From positions 1,612,001 through 1,676,000 of the forward strand of contig NZ_VTOJ01000002.1 in the NCBI RefSeq assembly GCF_009176545.1: 64,000 nt of DNA, read 5' to 3'. The stretch is from Salinigranum salinum (GTDB taxonomy: Archaea > Halobacteriota > Halobacteria > Halobacteriales > Haloferacaceae). Of this stretch, positions 54,212 to 63,713 are shown one piece after another; position 1 is the stretch's first letter, and each line of letters begins with the position of its first letter. The translations under genes were made by a program, and so were the position numbers. Below the pieces are notes generated by a model. The model saw only the letters and a list, made by a program, of their open reading frames with translations. It searched no databases and was not told the DNA's origin.

Positions 54212-54874
54212 TCAGCTCGGGACGGCGGAGACCGTGATACTGCCGCTGGCGGTGACGGTCAGATCGAGGTCCGCGTACGAGAAGTGGACCTCGACGTCCT
54301 CCGTCGTCCGGCTCCGCGCCGACGGTGCGAGCAGACGCTCGAGCGCGTCGGCGTCGACGGCGTCGTACAGCGGGTCGAGTTCGGTCGCGTCGGTGTCGAC
54401 GAAGCGTTCGACCGCCTCGACGATCGAGACGCCGAGTTCGGCGTGCGAGGAGAAGTCGTGGCGACCGATGAGGTGTCGGTTTTCGTCGCTCGTGCGGGCG
54501 TCGTCGGCGGCGAGTCGGAGCACGTGACGGAGGACCGACCGGTAATCCGACGGGTCGGCCTTGCGGACGTACTCGGAGACGTCCGCCGCGAGAGCGTCGT
54601 CGGCGACGTCGCGCCACTCCTTCGCGGTGAAGAGGACGATCGGGGCGTCGGTCTCCCGGCTGGCGGCCTCGATGAACGACTGGCCGTCGGGCATCCGGAC
54701 GGAGTCGGAGACGATGCAGTCGACGTCGTGCGTCTGGAGCGCCTCCAGCCCGTCCGGTCCGCTCCCGGCGGTGACCATCGAGAGGCTGGAATCCGTGCGG
54801 TCGAAGAGCTGTTTCGACAGGTCCAGCACGTCGGGTTCGTCGTCGACGTGCAGCACTGAGACGTGTCCGGACAT
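54212..54874 (-). CDS. Response regulator with HalOD1-type output domain
   Basis: This 220-residue protein has a receiver domain with the acidic pair Asp11/Asp12, phosphoacceptor Asp57 in IVSDSVRMPDG and Lys in VRKADPSDY. The C-terminal part (SIVEAVERFVDTDATELDPLYDAVDADALERLL) matches the HalOD1 output domain of haloarchaea. There is no kinase alongside; one orphan kinase is at 31 kb. TTTTATGTA about 27 bases before the ATG at 54874 supports that start. Confidence 0.88.
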   Translation of the reverse strand: MSGHVSVLHVDDEPDVLDLSKQLFDRTDSSLSMVTAGSGPDGLEALQTHDVDCIVSDSVRMPDGQSFIEAASRETDAPIVLFTAKEWRDVADDALAADVSEYVRKADPSDYRSVLRHVLRLAADDARTSDENRHLIGRHDFSSHAELGVSIVEAVERFVDTDATELDPLYDAVDADALERLLAPSARSRTTEDVEVHFSYADLDLTVTASGSITVSAVPS

Positions 54875-54998
54875 GATACGTCGTATGGCGAAGTAGTACA
54901 TAAAATCGGGGTCGGGATTATCACTTCTGAATCTGGTCTGGGAACAGCGACGGGACGAACCTGACGGACAGCGAGGGATCGGAGGCAGGGTGAGGCCG

Positions 54999-56969
54999 TT
55001 ACGCCATCTGGTAGCCGGGGAGGTCGACGTCGGCGTCCGCGAGGGCGGCCGCCAGTTCCCGGACGGCCGGTTTCCCGACTCGATCCGGTGAGGCGCGGAG
55101 AGCGACGCGTTCGTGCCCGAGCGAGACGAAGTCGAGATCCAGCGCCTCGGCCGTCGCTCCGAGTCCGAGTCCCACGTCGGCCTTCCCGCCGAGGACCGCC
55201 CGGGCGGGGCTCTCGTGAGCCTTCACGGTCAGATCGTAGCCGTCGATCGCGTCCGCGAGCGCGCCGCGGGAGACGTCGCGGGCCGCGGCGAGGTCGTCGA
55301 GCGCCGCGTCGAACGTCGCCCGGAGGCCGGCGTTGCGGTCGCGGTTCACGAACCGGACCGCCTCGTCGACGAGTGCGGCGAGTCCGTCGACTGCGGTGTC
55401 GGCGTCGGGGGCGACGACGAGCCCCCACTCGCGGGTCCACGCGCCGAGTTCCTCGCTGTCGACCTCCCGGGAGGTCGGCCCGGCCACGACGGCGAGGTCC
55501 GGCACGCCGTCGCGCAGGCGACGCAACCCTTCGCGGCTCCCGACAGGGAGGTATCGCGGCCGATCGACCCGATCGAGCAGGCGCGAGAGGAGCGGGTCGT
55601 CCTCGCCGACGCCGAGCAGTCGCGGCGGGCGGACGTCCGGGGAGAACAGCTGGACCTCGACGCGCTCGCCGGCGGCGACGTACTCCGTGTCGGCCGGCAC
55701 CTCGACGACGCCGTCGGCCTCGACGAGGCTCGTCGTCGCCCCGCTGCCCTTGTCGACGGGGTAGACGAGGAGGTCGTCGTCCGGATCCGTCGCGGCGACA
55801 GACGCCGACGACTCGGTCCCGGTCCCGGTCCCGGTCCCGCGCCCGACGAGACCGACGGGCATCAGTCGCATCCGACCCTCGCTGTACCGTTCGCGGACGG
55901 CGAACTCGCCAGTGAGCGTCGCCGTCCGCGGCTCGGGGAGCCCGGCCGCCCGACGGATCGCGGGCGCGACGAACGTCCGGAAGATGGTGAGCGCGGACAC
56001 CGGGTAGCCCGGCAGCCCGACGTACGCCGACTGCTCGCTCTCTCGATCGTCCCCGGCCACGCCGTCCGGCGGGTCGATGCGACCGACGAGCATCGGTTTG
56101 CCCGGCTTGACCGCCACGCCGTGCAGGAGGAGGTCGCCGCGGTCCTCGATGACGCGGTAGATGACGTCCACGGCAGAAGCGGAGGTCGATCCCGACGAGA
56201 GGACGAGGTCACACTCGTCGGCGGCCCGCCTGAGCAGGCGCTCCATCTCGTCGTAGTCGTCGCCGGCGTGTGGGTAGAGGACGGGGTCGCCGCCCGCGTC
56301 GGCGACGCCGGCGGCGATGGTGTTCGAGTTGACGTCGTAGATCTCTCCCCGATCGGCGTCGAGTTCCTCGCCGGGCCGGACGAGTTCGTCGCCGGTCGAG
56401 ACGATCCCCACCCGCGGACGGCCGCGGACGGGCACCTCGTCGACGCCCAGCGCCGACAGCAGGCCGATCTCTCGCGGAGTGAGCCGCGTCCCAGGGCCGA
56501 GCGCACGCGACCCGGCGGCGATGTCCGTGCCCGCGAACATCACGCTGTCACCGGGCGCGACGGCGGTCCGAACCTCGATCTCGCCGCCGAGGTCGTCGGT
56601 CCGTTCGACCATCACGACGGCGTCGGCACCTGGGGGGAGCACCGCACCGGTCGAGATCTCCGCGCACGTGCCCGGCTCGACCGTCACGTCGGGTTTCGCC
56701 CCCGCGTGGACCGACCCGATCAGCGCCAGGGTTCGAGGATCCGACTCGTCGGCACCGAACGTGTCCCGCGCGCGGACGGCGTAGCCGTCCATGCTCGCCC
56801 GATCGAAGCCGGGGACGTCGATCGCGGCGTCGACCCGTTCGGCGAGCACCCGCCCGCGGGCCTCGTCGAGCGGGACCGTCTCGGGCGACGGGGCCAGCGA
56901 GAGCGAAGCGATCGCCTCGCGCGCCGCCTCGGGGGTGGCGAGGTCGCGGAATTCCCGGCGGTCGCTCAC
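54999..56969 (-). CDS. Molybdopterin molybdotransferase MoeA fused to a periplasmic-binding-like domain
   Basis: This 656-residue protein starts at a GTG overlapping the upstream stop as GTGA. Residues 1 to about 410 are MoeA: FDRASMDGYAVRA, GAVLPPGADAVVMVE, IVSTGDELV and LSSGSTSASAVD. From about 440 it continues into a solute-binding-like fold (LLSRLLDRV, LAVVAGPTSREVD, AVLGGKADVGLGLGATAEAL), as in ModE/LysR-type ligand domains. MoeA inserts molybdate or tungstate into molybdopterin, and the extra domain may bind the oxyanion or an effector. Such fusions are known in archaea. Confidence 0.9.
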   Translation of the reverse strand: MSDRREFRDLATPEAAREAIASLSLAPSPETVPLDEARGRVLAERVDAAIDVPGFDRASMDGYAVRARDTFGADESDPRTLALIGSVHAGAKPDVTVEPGTCAEISTGAVLPPGADAVVMVERTDDLGGEIEVRTAVAPGDSVMFAGTDIAAGSRALGPGTRLTPREIGLLSALGVDEVPVRGRPRVGIVSTGDELVRPGEELDADRGEIYDVNSNTIAAGVADAGGDPVLYPHAGDDYDEMERLLRRAADECDLVLSSGSTSASAVDVIYRVIEDRGDLLLHGVAVKPGKPMLVGRIDPPDGVAGDDRESEQSAYVGLPGYPVSALTIFRTFVAPAIRRAAGLPEPRTATLTGEFAVRERYSEGRMRLMPVGLVGRGTGTGTGTESSASVAATDPDDDLLVYPVDKGSGATTSLVEADGVVEVPADTEYVAAGERVEVQLFSPDVRPPRLLGVGEDDPLLSRLLDRVDRPRYLPVGSREGLRRLRDGVPDLAVVAGPTSREVDSEELGAWTREWGLVVAPDADTAVDGLAALVDEAVRFVNRDRNAGLRATFDAALDDLAAARDVSRGALADAIDGYDLTVKAHESPARAVLGGKADVGLGLGATAEALDLDFVSLGHERVALRASPDRVGKPAVRELAAALADADVDLPGYQMA

Positions 56970-58198
56970 GCCGACCACTCCCAGTGTTCGACCGCGACCC
57001 GTTGACCCTCGGGGAGTCCCTCCTGCGAGTCGGGGACGACGACCCAGCCGTCGGCGAGCGCCACGGAGGAGAGGATCCCCGATCCCGAGGTCCGGGTCGG
57101 AACGGCGACCTGCTCCCCGTTCTCTTCGTCGAGTTCGACGCGGGCGAACGTTCGCGTGCCCGGTTCGCTGGAGATCTTGCGTGCGAGACGCGCCTCCGTG
57201 GTCGGGAACGGCGGACAGGCCATCCCACCGACGTGTTTGACGAGCGGGCGGAGGAACTGGACGGCGTTGACGATGCAGGCGACCGGATAGCCCGGGAGCG
57301 ACACCACCGGCGTCTCCTCGACGACGCCGAGCGCGACGGGGTGACCCGGCTTCAGGGCGACGCCGTGCACGAGGACCTCGCCGAGTTCGTCGATCACCTC
57401 GGGCAGGAGGTCGCGTTCGCCCACGGAGGAGCCGCCGGTCGTGACGATCACGTCCTTCGTGAGGTCGCGCTGGATCGCCGCGCGGAGCGCGTCGAAGTCG
57501 TCGGTGACGACATCGCGGTAGGTCGGGGCCCCGCCCCACCGCGAGGCGAGCGTCGACACCGTGAGCCCGTTGGTCTCGATGACCTCGCCGGGGCCGGGAT
57601 CGGACTGGACGAGCTCCTCGCCCGTGGGGAGCACGCCGACGGTCGGCGGCTCGAACGCGCGGACGCGATCGAGTCCCACGGACTTGAGCAGGCCCAGGTC
57701 GGAGGGGCGGAGCGTGTGGCCTGGCTCGAACAGGAGCTGGTCAGCCTCGACGTCCTCACCCGCGTCGCCGACGTTCTCGCCCTCGGAGACGGCGTCGAAC
57801 ACCTCGATTTCGTCGCCGACGCGTTCGGTCTGTTCGATCATCACCACCGCGTCGGCCCCCTCGGGGAGGGCGCTCCCGGTGTGGACCCGGACGGCGTCGC
57901 TCGGGCCGACCGGGGCGTCGTCCCCGGCGGCGCCGGCCATCCGGAGCACCGTCGGGGAGCGACCCGAGGCGCCGAACGTGTCGGCGGCACGGACCGCCCA
58001 GCCGTCCATCGCGGCGCGGTCGTAGCCGGGGACGGGGTTGGGTGCCGTCACGCGCTCGGCGAGCGTGCGGCCGTCGGCCCGTGTGAGCCCGACGCGTTCG
58101 GTTCGTTCGTGTGGGGCGGCGGCGTCGAGCAGGCGCTCGCGGGCGTCGTCGACCCGCGTCCGCGTCTTGAACCCGGATCGTTTCCGGTCGTCGTGCAT
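56966..58198 (-). CDS. moeA: Molybdopterin molybdotransferase MoeA
   Basis: This 410-residue protein has the MoeA core: YDRAAMDGWAVRA, GSALPEGADAVVMIE, VGVLPTGEELV, TTGGSSVGERD, VHGVALKPGHPVALG and SLPGYPVACIVN. It is paired with the longer MoeA in one operon with a 4-base overlap. Two MoeA proteins commonly occur in archaea using both molybdenum and tungsten. A TTTTTTAC box lies about 30 bases upstream of the ATG at 58198. Confidence 0.92.
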   Translation of the reverse strand: MHDDRKRSGFKTRTRVDDARERLLDAAAPHERTERVGLTRADGRTLAERVTAPNPVPGYDRAAMDGWAVRAADTFGASGRSPTVLRMAGAAGDDAPVGPSDAVRVHTGSALPEGADAVVMIEQTERVGDEIEVFDAVSEGENVGDAGEDVEADQLLFEPGHTLRPSDLGLLKSVGLDRVRAFEPPTVGVLPTGEELVQSDPGPGEVIETNGLTVSTLASRWGGAPTYRDVVTDDFDALRAAIQRDLTKDVIVTTGGSSVGERDLLPEVIDELGEVLVHGVALKPGHPVALGVVEETPVVSLPGYPVACIVNAVQFLRPLVKHVGGMACPPFPTTEARLARKISSEPGTRTFARVELDEENGEQVAVPTRTSGSGILSSVALADGWVVVPDSQEGLPEGQRVAVEHWEWSA

Positions 58199-58403
58199 AC
58201 CTGTGTCTGGGTGGACGAGCGGTAAAAAACGTCGCCGAGTGCGCACGGACGGACCGAGCGTCGGGACCGTGCCGGTCCGCAGTCGTGGACCAGCCGTCCG
58301 TGCGAGACACGGGAGAGCGAGGCGGGGGAGACGAGAGAACGTGACGGAGAGAGCGACCACCAACGACTACGGGGCTGGCGGAACCAGCCCCGGTCGCGCT
58401 CCG

Positions 58404-58841
58404 ATGACCGAGACACATCGCAGACCCCTGTTGAAAGCCTTCGCCGCGATCGGCCTCGGCACGGCGTCGATCGTCGGGTGGCTGTCGTGGCCGCTCCACA
58501 CCGACCTCCACAGCGTCGCGTTCGAGAACTGGCGGTCGGAACCCGTCGAACTCGACGTCGAGCTCGCGGCCAACGGCGCGACGGCGTCCCGATCGACGGT
58601 CGAGTTGAAGCCGGAGGGACGGGCCGCACTCCCCTGTGCGTGGCCCCGACCCGCCCTCTCGTACCGGCTGGCCGTCCGGCTCTCGTGGACCGACGAGTGG
58701 CACACGGTCAGGTTCCGTGGCGAGGGGACGCACTGCTCGGTCACGAAGATCCGCCCCGACGACGCGGTCTCGGAGCCGGTCGACTTCGAGTACACGACGC
58801 CCTGTCCGTCGACCCGTCCCGAACCCGAGTCGTGTCGGTGA
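58404..58841 (+). CDS. Predicted exported or membrane-anchored protein, unknown function
   Basis: This 145-residue protein starts MTETHRRPLLKAFAAIGLGTASIVGWLSW, a basic head and one hydrophobic helix with a twin arginine. It may be a Tat substrate or a membrane anchor. The rest is a small beta domain containing three cysteines. There is no recognised family. Confidence 0.65.
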   Translation: MTETHRRPLLKAFAAIGLGTASIVGWLSWPLHTDLHSVAFENWRSEPVELDVELAANGATASRSTVELKPEGRAALPCAWPRPALSYRLAVRLSWTDEWHTVRFRGEGTHCSVTKIRPDDAVSEPVDFEYTTPCPSTRPEPESCR

Positions 58842-58938
58842 ATAGGTCGGATCCCCTCGACGACGGACCGGACGAGCGCACGAGGGCGCGGCATCCGGGA
58901 CCGCGGCCTTCTTACATCCCCGTTCCGTAGCCCACTCC

Positions 58939-59301
58939 ATGTCAGCACTGCGTGACGCGCTTCGCGAACTCCCCGAAGCAGTGTTCGCGGACCTCCTCGA
59001 GTCCGACGACCAGTACCTGCTGGTGCTCGACCTCCCCGGTGTCACGGCCGAGACGGTCGACATCGCGGTCGAGAAGGGCCGCCTCGTCGTCGAGGCACGC
59101 CGCGAGAAGAACCTCCCGCCGGAGTTCCGCTACGTCCGGGAGAACCGCTCGCTGTTCCTCGACGCGGAGCTCCCGCTCCCGCCGGACGCGACCGGCGCGG
59201 GCGCAGAGGCGACGATCGACCGTGGCGTGCTCGAACTCCGCCTGCCGAAGCGGGATTCGGCCCCCGAACACACCATTCCGATCTCGGACAAGGACGACTG
59301 A
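58939..59301 (+). CDS. Hsp20/alpha-crystallin-type small heat-shock protein
   Basis: This 120-residue protein has an alpha-crystallin domain: YLLVLDLPGVTAETVDIAVEKGRLVVEARR, then GVLELRLPKRD before the tail. It lacks the usual I-x-I/V tail motif except for IPIS near the end. It holds unfolded proteins. It is 9 bp before a UbiB-type gene and probably in one transcript. Confidence 0.85.
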   Translation: MSALRDALRELPEAVFADLLESDDQYLLVLDLPGVTAETVDIAVEKGRLVVEARREKNLPPEFRYVRENRSLFLDAELPLPPDATGAGAEATIDRGVLELRLPKRDSAPEHTIPISDKDD

Positions 59302-59310
59302 TCGGGTGGG

Positions 59311-60981
59311 GTGGTCACGCTGGTCAATCTCCGCGCCTACTGGCGCTTTCTCGTCGTCATCTACCAGTTCTCCCCGCTCATCGTCGCGTACGCGCGGGAC
59401 AGACGACGGTTCGTCCTGTTCGGACGGTCGCGACAGGTCGACGCCGAGACGCAGACGAAACGCGCGAACGTCCTCCTCGATTCGCTTCTGACCCTGGGAC
59501 CGACGTTCATCAAACTGGGGCAGCTGCTGTCGACCCGGCCCGACATCCTCCCACCGGCGTACGTCGACGTGCTCTCACGGCTCCAGGACGACGTCCCGCC
59601 CGCCCCGTGGGCGGAGGCCGAAGTCGTGATCAGGGAGGAGCTCGGCCCCGTCGACGAGGTGTACGACGACTTCGACCGCGACCCGATCAGCGGCGCGTCG
59701 CTCGGTCAGGTGTACACCGCCACCTACGACGGAGAGGACGTCGCGGTCAAGATCCGTCGGCCGGGAATCGAAGAACTCGTCGAGGCGGACCTCCGCGTCA
59801 TCCGCTGGTCGCTCCCCGTCGTCCGGCGGTTCATCGGCGAGGGGCGGGCGTTCTCGCTGGAGAACCTCGCCGACGAGTTCGCCAAGACCATCCGCCAGGA
59901 GATGGACTACTCCCGTGAGGGGCGCGTGCTCGCGACGATCCGCGAGAACTTCGCCGACGACGACGAGATCCGCATCCCCGAACTCGTCGACGAGGTCTCC
60001 GGCCCGCGCGTGCTCACCATGGAGTATCTCCCGGGAATCAAGATCAACGATCTGGAGACGCTCGACGAGCGCGGCATCGACCGGACCGAACTCGCCACCC
60101 GATTGCAGCGCATCTACCTCCAGATGATCATCGACGACGGCGACTTCCACGCCGACCCCCACCCGGGGAACCTCGCGGTCGACGACGACGGCGCCATCAT
60201 CTTCTACGACTTCGGGATGAGCGGCCAGGTCGACCCGTTCGTCCAGGAGAAGATCGTCGACTTCTACGTCGCCGTCGCCAACCAGGACATCGACGGCATC
60301 CTCGACGCGCTGATCGAGATGGGGACGCTCTCGCCCGAGGCCGACCGGCAGGTGATGGGCGACGTGATGGAACTGGCAATCGCCGACGCCCGCGGCGAGG
60401 ACATCGAGCAGTACCGCGTCCAGCAGATCGTCGAGCAGGTCGAGTCGACCATCTACGAGTTCCCCCTCCGCCTCCCCCGGAACCTGGCGCTCGTGCTCCG
60501 CGTCGCCACCGTCGTCGAAGGGGTCTGCGTCACGCTCGATCCCGACTTCGACTTCATCGCCGTCGCCACCGACTACCTCACGGAACAGGGCTACCGCGAG
60601 GAGACCATCAAGCGGGTCGTCACCGAGACCGGCCAGCAGGTCCAGGAGACGACGCGGTCGCTGTTCCGGGTCCCACCGAAACTCGAACGCGTGCTCGACA
60701 CCGTCGAGCGCGACGACCTCACCGTCAACGTCCGCATCGAGGACCGCAACGACGTGCTATCGAAGCTCGCCCGGCGCATCGTCTACGGCGTCCTCCTGGC
60801 GGTGGGCGTGCTCTCGACCGCCATCCTCTACGCGTTCGACGGTCCCGAACCGGCCGTCGTGGCCGCTGTAGCCACCCTCCCGTTCGTCTACCTGCTCTAC
60901 CGGTCGTTCAAGCGGAAGAAGGGGCTGAAGGCGCGCCCGCAGTTCACCCGGCAGAACCTCCGGGAGCGTCGCGGCGAGTGA
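59311..60981 (+). CDS. ABC1/UbiB-family protein kinase-like protein
   Basis: This 556-residue protein starts at a GTG (59311). It has LLTLGPTFIKLGQLLSTRPDILP (the KxGQ family motif), ISGASLGQVYTATYDGEDVAVKIRRPG and the kinase loop DDGDFHADPHPGNLAV with YDFGMSG. Two C-terminal membrane helices follow (about 485-530). UbiB proteins act as atypical ATPases or kinases in quinone or lipid metabolism. Haloarchaea use menaquinone, so the client pathway here is inferred only. Confidence 0.9.
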   Translation: MVTLVNLRAYWRFLVVIYQFSPLIVAYARDRRRFVLFGRSRQVDAETQTKRANVLLDSLLTLGPTFIKLGQLLSTRPDILPPAYVDVLSRLQDDVPPAPWAEAEVVIREELGPVDEVYDDFDRDPISGASLGQVYTATYDGEDVAVKIRRPGIEELVEADLRVIRWSLPVVRRFIGEGRAFSLENLADEFAKTIRQEMDYSREGRVLATIRENFADDDEIRIPELVDEVSGPRVLTMEYLPGIKINDLETLDERGIDRTELATRLQRIYLQMIIDDGDFHADPHPGNLAVDDDGAIIFYDFGMSGQVDPFVQEKIVDFYVAVANQDIDGILDALIEMGTLSPEADRQVMGDVMELAIADARGEDIEQYRVQQIVEQVESTIYEFPLRLPRNLALVLRVATVVEGVCVTLDPDFDFIAVATDYLTEQGYREETIKRVVTETGQQVQETTRSLFRVPPKLERVLDTVERDDLTVNVRIEDRNDVLSKLARRIVYGVLLAVGVLSTAILYAFDGPEPAVVAAVATLPFVYLLYRSFKRKKGLKARPQFTRQNLRERRGE

Positions 60982-61131
60982 CGCGGTGACGTACGTGTCG
61001 GTCGGGGGGACCACCCTCGCCGGACCGAGCCGACGGCGTTCGACGGCGCGAGTGGCTGGTGGGGCGACGAGCGAACGATCTCGAAACTGGTGAACGGACG
61101 GGTTTTTGCTCCCACTCGGCGTAACTCGACC

Positions 61132-61539
61132 GTGCACCACACCGTCTTCGGCTACGCGTTCGACCTCGACGAACGGCTCGTCAGCGTCTCCGCCGACGAA
61201 CTCCGGCGACAGCTCCGCGAGTACGAAGACGGTGACCGAACCGCGTTCGACCTCGACGTCGACTTCCCCGACTCGTTCACCGGCGCGGTGATGCGGGCCA
61301 TGTCGGCGATCCCGTACGGCGAAACCCGGACGTACGGCGACCTCGCGCGGCGGATCGGGACGAGTCCCGTCGCCGTCGGCGGCGGCTGTGGCCGCAACCC
61401 GCTGCCGCTCGTCGTTCCCTGTCACCGGGTGGTCGGCGCGGAGTCGCTCGGCGGCTTCTCGGCGGCCGGTGGCATCGCCGCGAAGGAAGCCCTGCTCGCC
61501 CACGAACGGGGGAGCCCCGTCCAGCGGACTCTGGGGTAG
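61132..61539 (+). CDS. ogt: Methylated-DNA--protein-cysteine methyltransferase
   Basis: This 135-residue protein has the active-site motif VPCHRVVG with Cys97 and an upstream RTYGDLARRIG helix. It takes alkyl groups from O6 of guanine on DNA irreversibly. A GGTTTTTG box centred about 28 bases before a GTG at 61132 favours this start over the GTG at 61090. The short N-terminal domain is typical of archaeal Ogt. Confidence 0.87.
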   Translation: MHHTVFGYAFDLDERLVSVSADELRRQLREYEDGDRTAFDLDVDFPDSFTGAVMRAMSAIPYGETRTYGDLARRIGTSPVAVGGGCGRNPLPLVVPCHRVVGAESLGGFSAAGGIAAKEALLAHERGSPVQRTLG

Positions 61540-61662
61540 CATCGGATCACCGAGCACGGTCGTGGGGGCGTGCTGTGATCCCTCCGGTGACTCCTCTCCC
61601 GATTATCAAACGAAAGAACTACCGGACGGGTATTATGTAGGGTGGGATGCGTAGATGGGTCA

Positions 61663-62070
61663 ATGACCCGTTGGCCCGCGGTGTTCACCGGCCTCCTCGT
61701 CGCCCTCACGATGGAGGTCGTCATCTTTCTCGTCTCCGGGCGACTCTCGCTCGTCGGCGGTCTCGTCGGGAGCGGCGTCGCCGGCTACGTCGCCAGCACC
61801 GACCCGACGGACGGTGCCTGGCACGGGCTCATCGCGGCGCTCGCGTGGGGGACGATCCTGATCCCGGTTGGGGTGCTCGTCACGCTCACCCGCGGGGTGG
61901 GGTTCCCGTTCCCGCTGGAGTTCGTCCTCCCGCTGCTCCACGCGCCGGGCGACGTGACGACGGCGATGCTGCTGCTCGTGACGCTGCCGAACGTGCTCAC
62001 GGGGGTCTCGGGGAGCCTCCTGCGCTGGGGGACCGGCCCGCCGACGTGGGTCCCCGAAGAGTGGGTCTGA
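61663..62070 (+). CDS. DUF5518-like membrane protein
   Basis: This 135-residue protein has four hydrophobic segments separated by GSGVAGYVASTDPTDGAWHGL, a glycine-rich loop typical of the haloarchaeal DUF5518-like family (family name from memory). GGTATTATG about 30 bases before the ATG at 61663 favours it over the frame's upstream ATG. Function is unknown. Confidence 0.7.
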   Translation: MTRWPAVFTGLLVALTMEVVIFLVSGRLSLVGGLVGSGVAGYVASTDPTDGAWHGLIAALAWGTILIPVGVLVTLTRGVGFPFPLEFVLPLLHAPGDVTTAMLLLVTLPNVLTGVSGSLLRWGTGPPTWVPEEWV

Positions 62071-62140
62071 ACGGAGCCTCCGGTCCCGCGACGCCGACGG
62101 CCACGCCAAGGGTTTTGTCTCGTCCTCCCGAGTCGCGACC

Positions 62141-63211
62141 ATGGAGATCGCCCCCTTCGCCCTCGAACGCTGGTTCGCCGAGGTCGAACACGACGCCGAC
62201 GTGATGCTCGCCGAGTCCGGGATCCGCTCGCTCCACGCCGACCGGTTCGACACCGACCCCGACGACCTCGGCTACGTGATCCCGACGAACGGCGATCCCG
62301 ATCTCCGCGACAGGATCGCCGGACGGTACGACCGCTCCGCCGAGGAGGTGCTCTGTACCTGTGGGACCCAGGAAGCCAACTTCCTCGCGTGCGTCGCGCT
62401 CCTCGACTCGAGTTCACACGCCGTCTGCGTGACGCCGACGTACCAGTCACTCCACGAGCTCCCGCGGACGTTCGGCTCCGTGACGACCGTCGACCTCGAC
62501 CCGCCGCGGTGGACGCTCGACGTCGACGCAGTCGCCGACGCGATCGAACCGAACACCGAACTCCTCGTGTTCAACAACCCGAACAACCCCACGGGACGCT
62601 ACCACGCCGAGGAGACCGTCCGGGCGCTGTACGACCTCGCCGCCGACGCCGACGCGTACCTGCTGTGTGACGAGGTGTACCGGCTCCTGGCCGAGAACCC
62701 GCTCCCGCCCGTGGCGTCGATGGGACCGCACGGCCTGTCGACCACGTCGGTGACGAAGTCGTACGGGCTCGCCGGGGCGCGGTTCGGCTGGCTCGTCGGC
62801 GATCGGGAGGTCGTCGACGCCGCCTGGCGGTGGAAGGACTACACCACGATCTCGCCGTCGGCGTTCGGCCAGCACATCGCGCGACAGGCGCTCGGACGGC
62901 GCGAGGCGACGATCCTCCGCGAGAACCGCGACCTCGCCCGCGACAACCACGCGATCGTCGCCGAGTGGCTCGACGACCACGGGCTGGACTGGCACAGCCC
63001 CGTCGGCGTCGACGGCTTCGTTCGGGTTCCGGAGGGGTTCGCGGACGGCGAGGCGTTCTGTCGGGCGGTCGTCAGGGAGGCGTCGGTCGTGCTCGCACCC
63101 GGGAACGCGTTCGGCTTCCCCGACTACTTCCGCATCGGGTTCGGCCTCCCGACCGACGACCTCCGCGAGGGACTCGACCGGGTCGGCCGCGTGATCGAAG
63201 ACGTCTCGTGA
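62141..63211 (+). CDS. PLP-dependent aminotransferase, class I/II
   Basis: This 356-residue protein has FNNPNNPTGRY at about 144-154, LLCDEVYRL with the aspartate that pairs with the PLP ring, and the Schiff-base Lys206 in TSVTKSYGLAGARFGW. The fold-type I family is certain. Likely substrates are an amino acid and a 2-oxo acid, but specificity cannot be read. It lies 70 bp after a membrane-protein gene. Confidence 0.9.
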   Translation: MEIAPFALERWFAEVEHDADVMLAESGIRSLHADRFDTDPDDLGYVIPTNGDPDLRDRIAGRYDRSAEEVLCTCGTQEANFLACVALLDSSSHAVCVTPTYQSLHELPRTFGSVTTVDLDPPRWTLDVDAVADAIEPNTELLVFNNPNNPTGRYHAEETVRALYDLAADADAYLLCDEVYRLLAENPLPPVASMGPHGLSTTSVTKSYGLAGARFGWLVGDREVVDAAWRWKDYTTISPSAFGQHIARQALGRREATILRENRDLARDNHAIVAEWLDDHGLDWHSPVGVDGFVRVPEGFADGEAFCRAVVREASVVLAPGNAFGFPDYFRIGFGLPTDDLREGLDRVGRVIEDVS

Positions 63212-63713
63212 CCCACGCCGGCAGGCGGTCGACGCCCCGGTCGGGGGACCGCGCGGTCGGTGACGGACACGAATCGTGACACGAACCCGAAAAAACGCTC
63301 TCTCGTCCCCACGGGGAACCACATGACAGACACACCGCAACGCCTCGTGTCCCGAGGGCGGCCGCGGCGCGACGTGTACACGTGGGGATGCTCAGACCGT
63401 CGTGCCACACCGTCCGGATTCGGGACGCGATGCGCAAGTGGAATGACGCGTCCTGAGAGCTTAATTATGCGCTCCCTAGAGCCGCGCACACGCCGGTTCG
63501 GCGGTCGACACGGACGAGGGGTGCGGTCGACGGAACCGGAGGGATCGGTGTTCCGGTCGGAGCCGTGGTCCAGTGCGACGGATCCGTGGGACGGCCGGGG
63601 CTGACACCACAGGGCCGTAGCACGGCTGATCCGTCCTCCCACCGGCACGACACCACGACCGGCCGTGGCGGTGTTCCAAACGGTTTATACTGCCGTCCCA
63701 AGAACCCACACAC
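63212..63713. other. 500-bp spacer upstream of the aIF5A gene
   Basis: No conserved frame is visible. An AT-rich word, CTTAATTATG, at about 63459-63468 resembles a TATA box on either strand but no suitable start follows. The aIF5A promoter is at the right end. Confidence 0.5.
63684..63690 (+). promoter_or_regulatory. TATA box for aIF5A
   Basis: TTTATAC is centred 27 bases before the ATG at 63714, the optimal spacing for a leaderless haloarchaeal start. Confidence 0.65.

Noticed and set aside
54066..54527. A 153-codon plus-strand frame starting at GTG
   Set aside because: Its first 50 residues are acidic, but the rest is antisense to the response regulator and loses protein-like composition.
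63458..63470. TATA-like word CTTAATTATG as a promoter
   Set aside because: No credible start codon or conserved frame follows within the leaderless distance on either strand.
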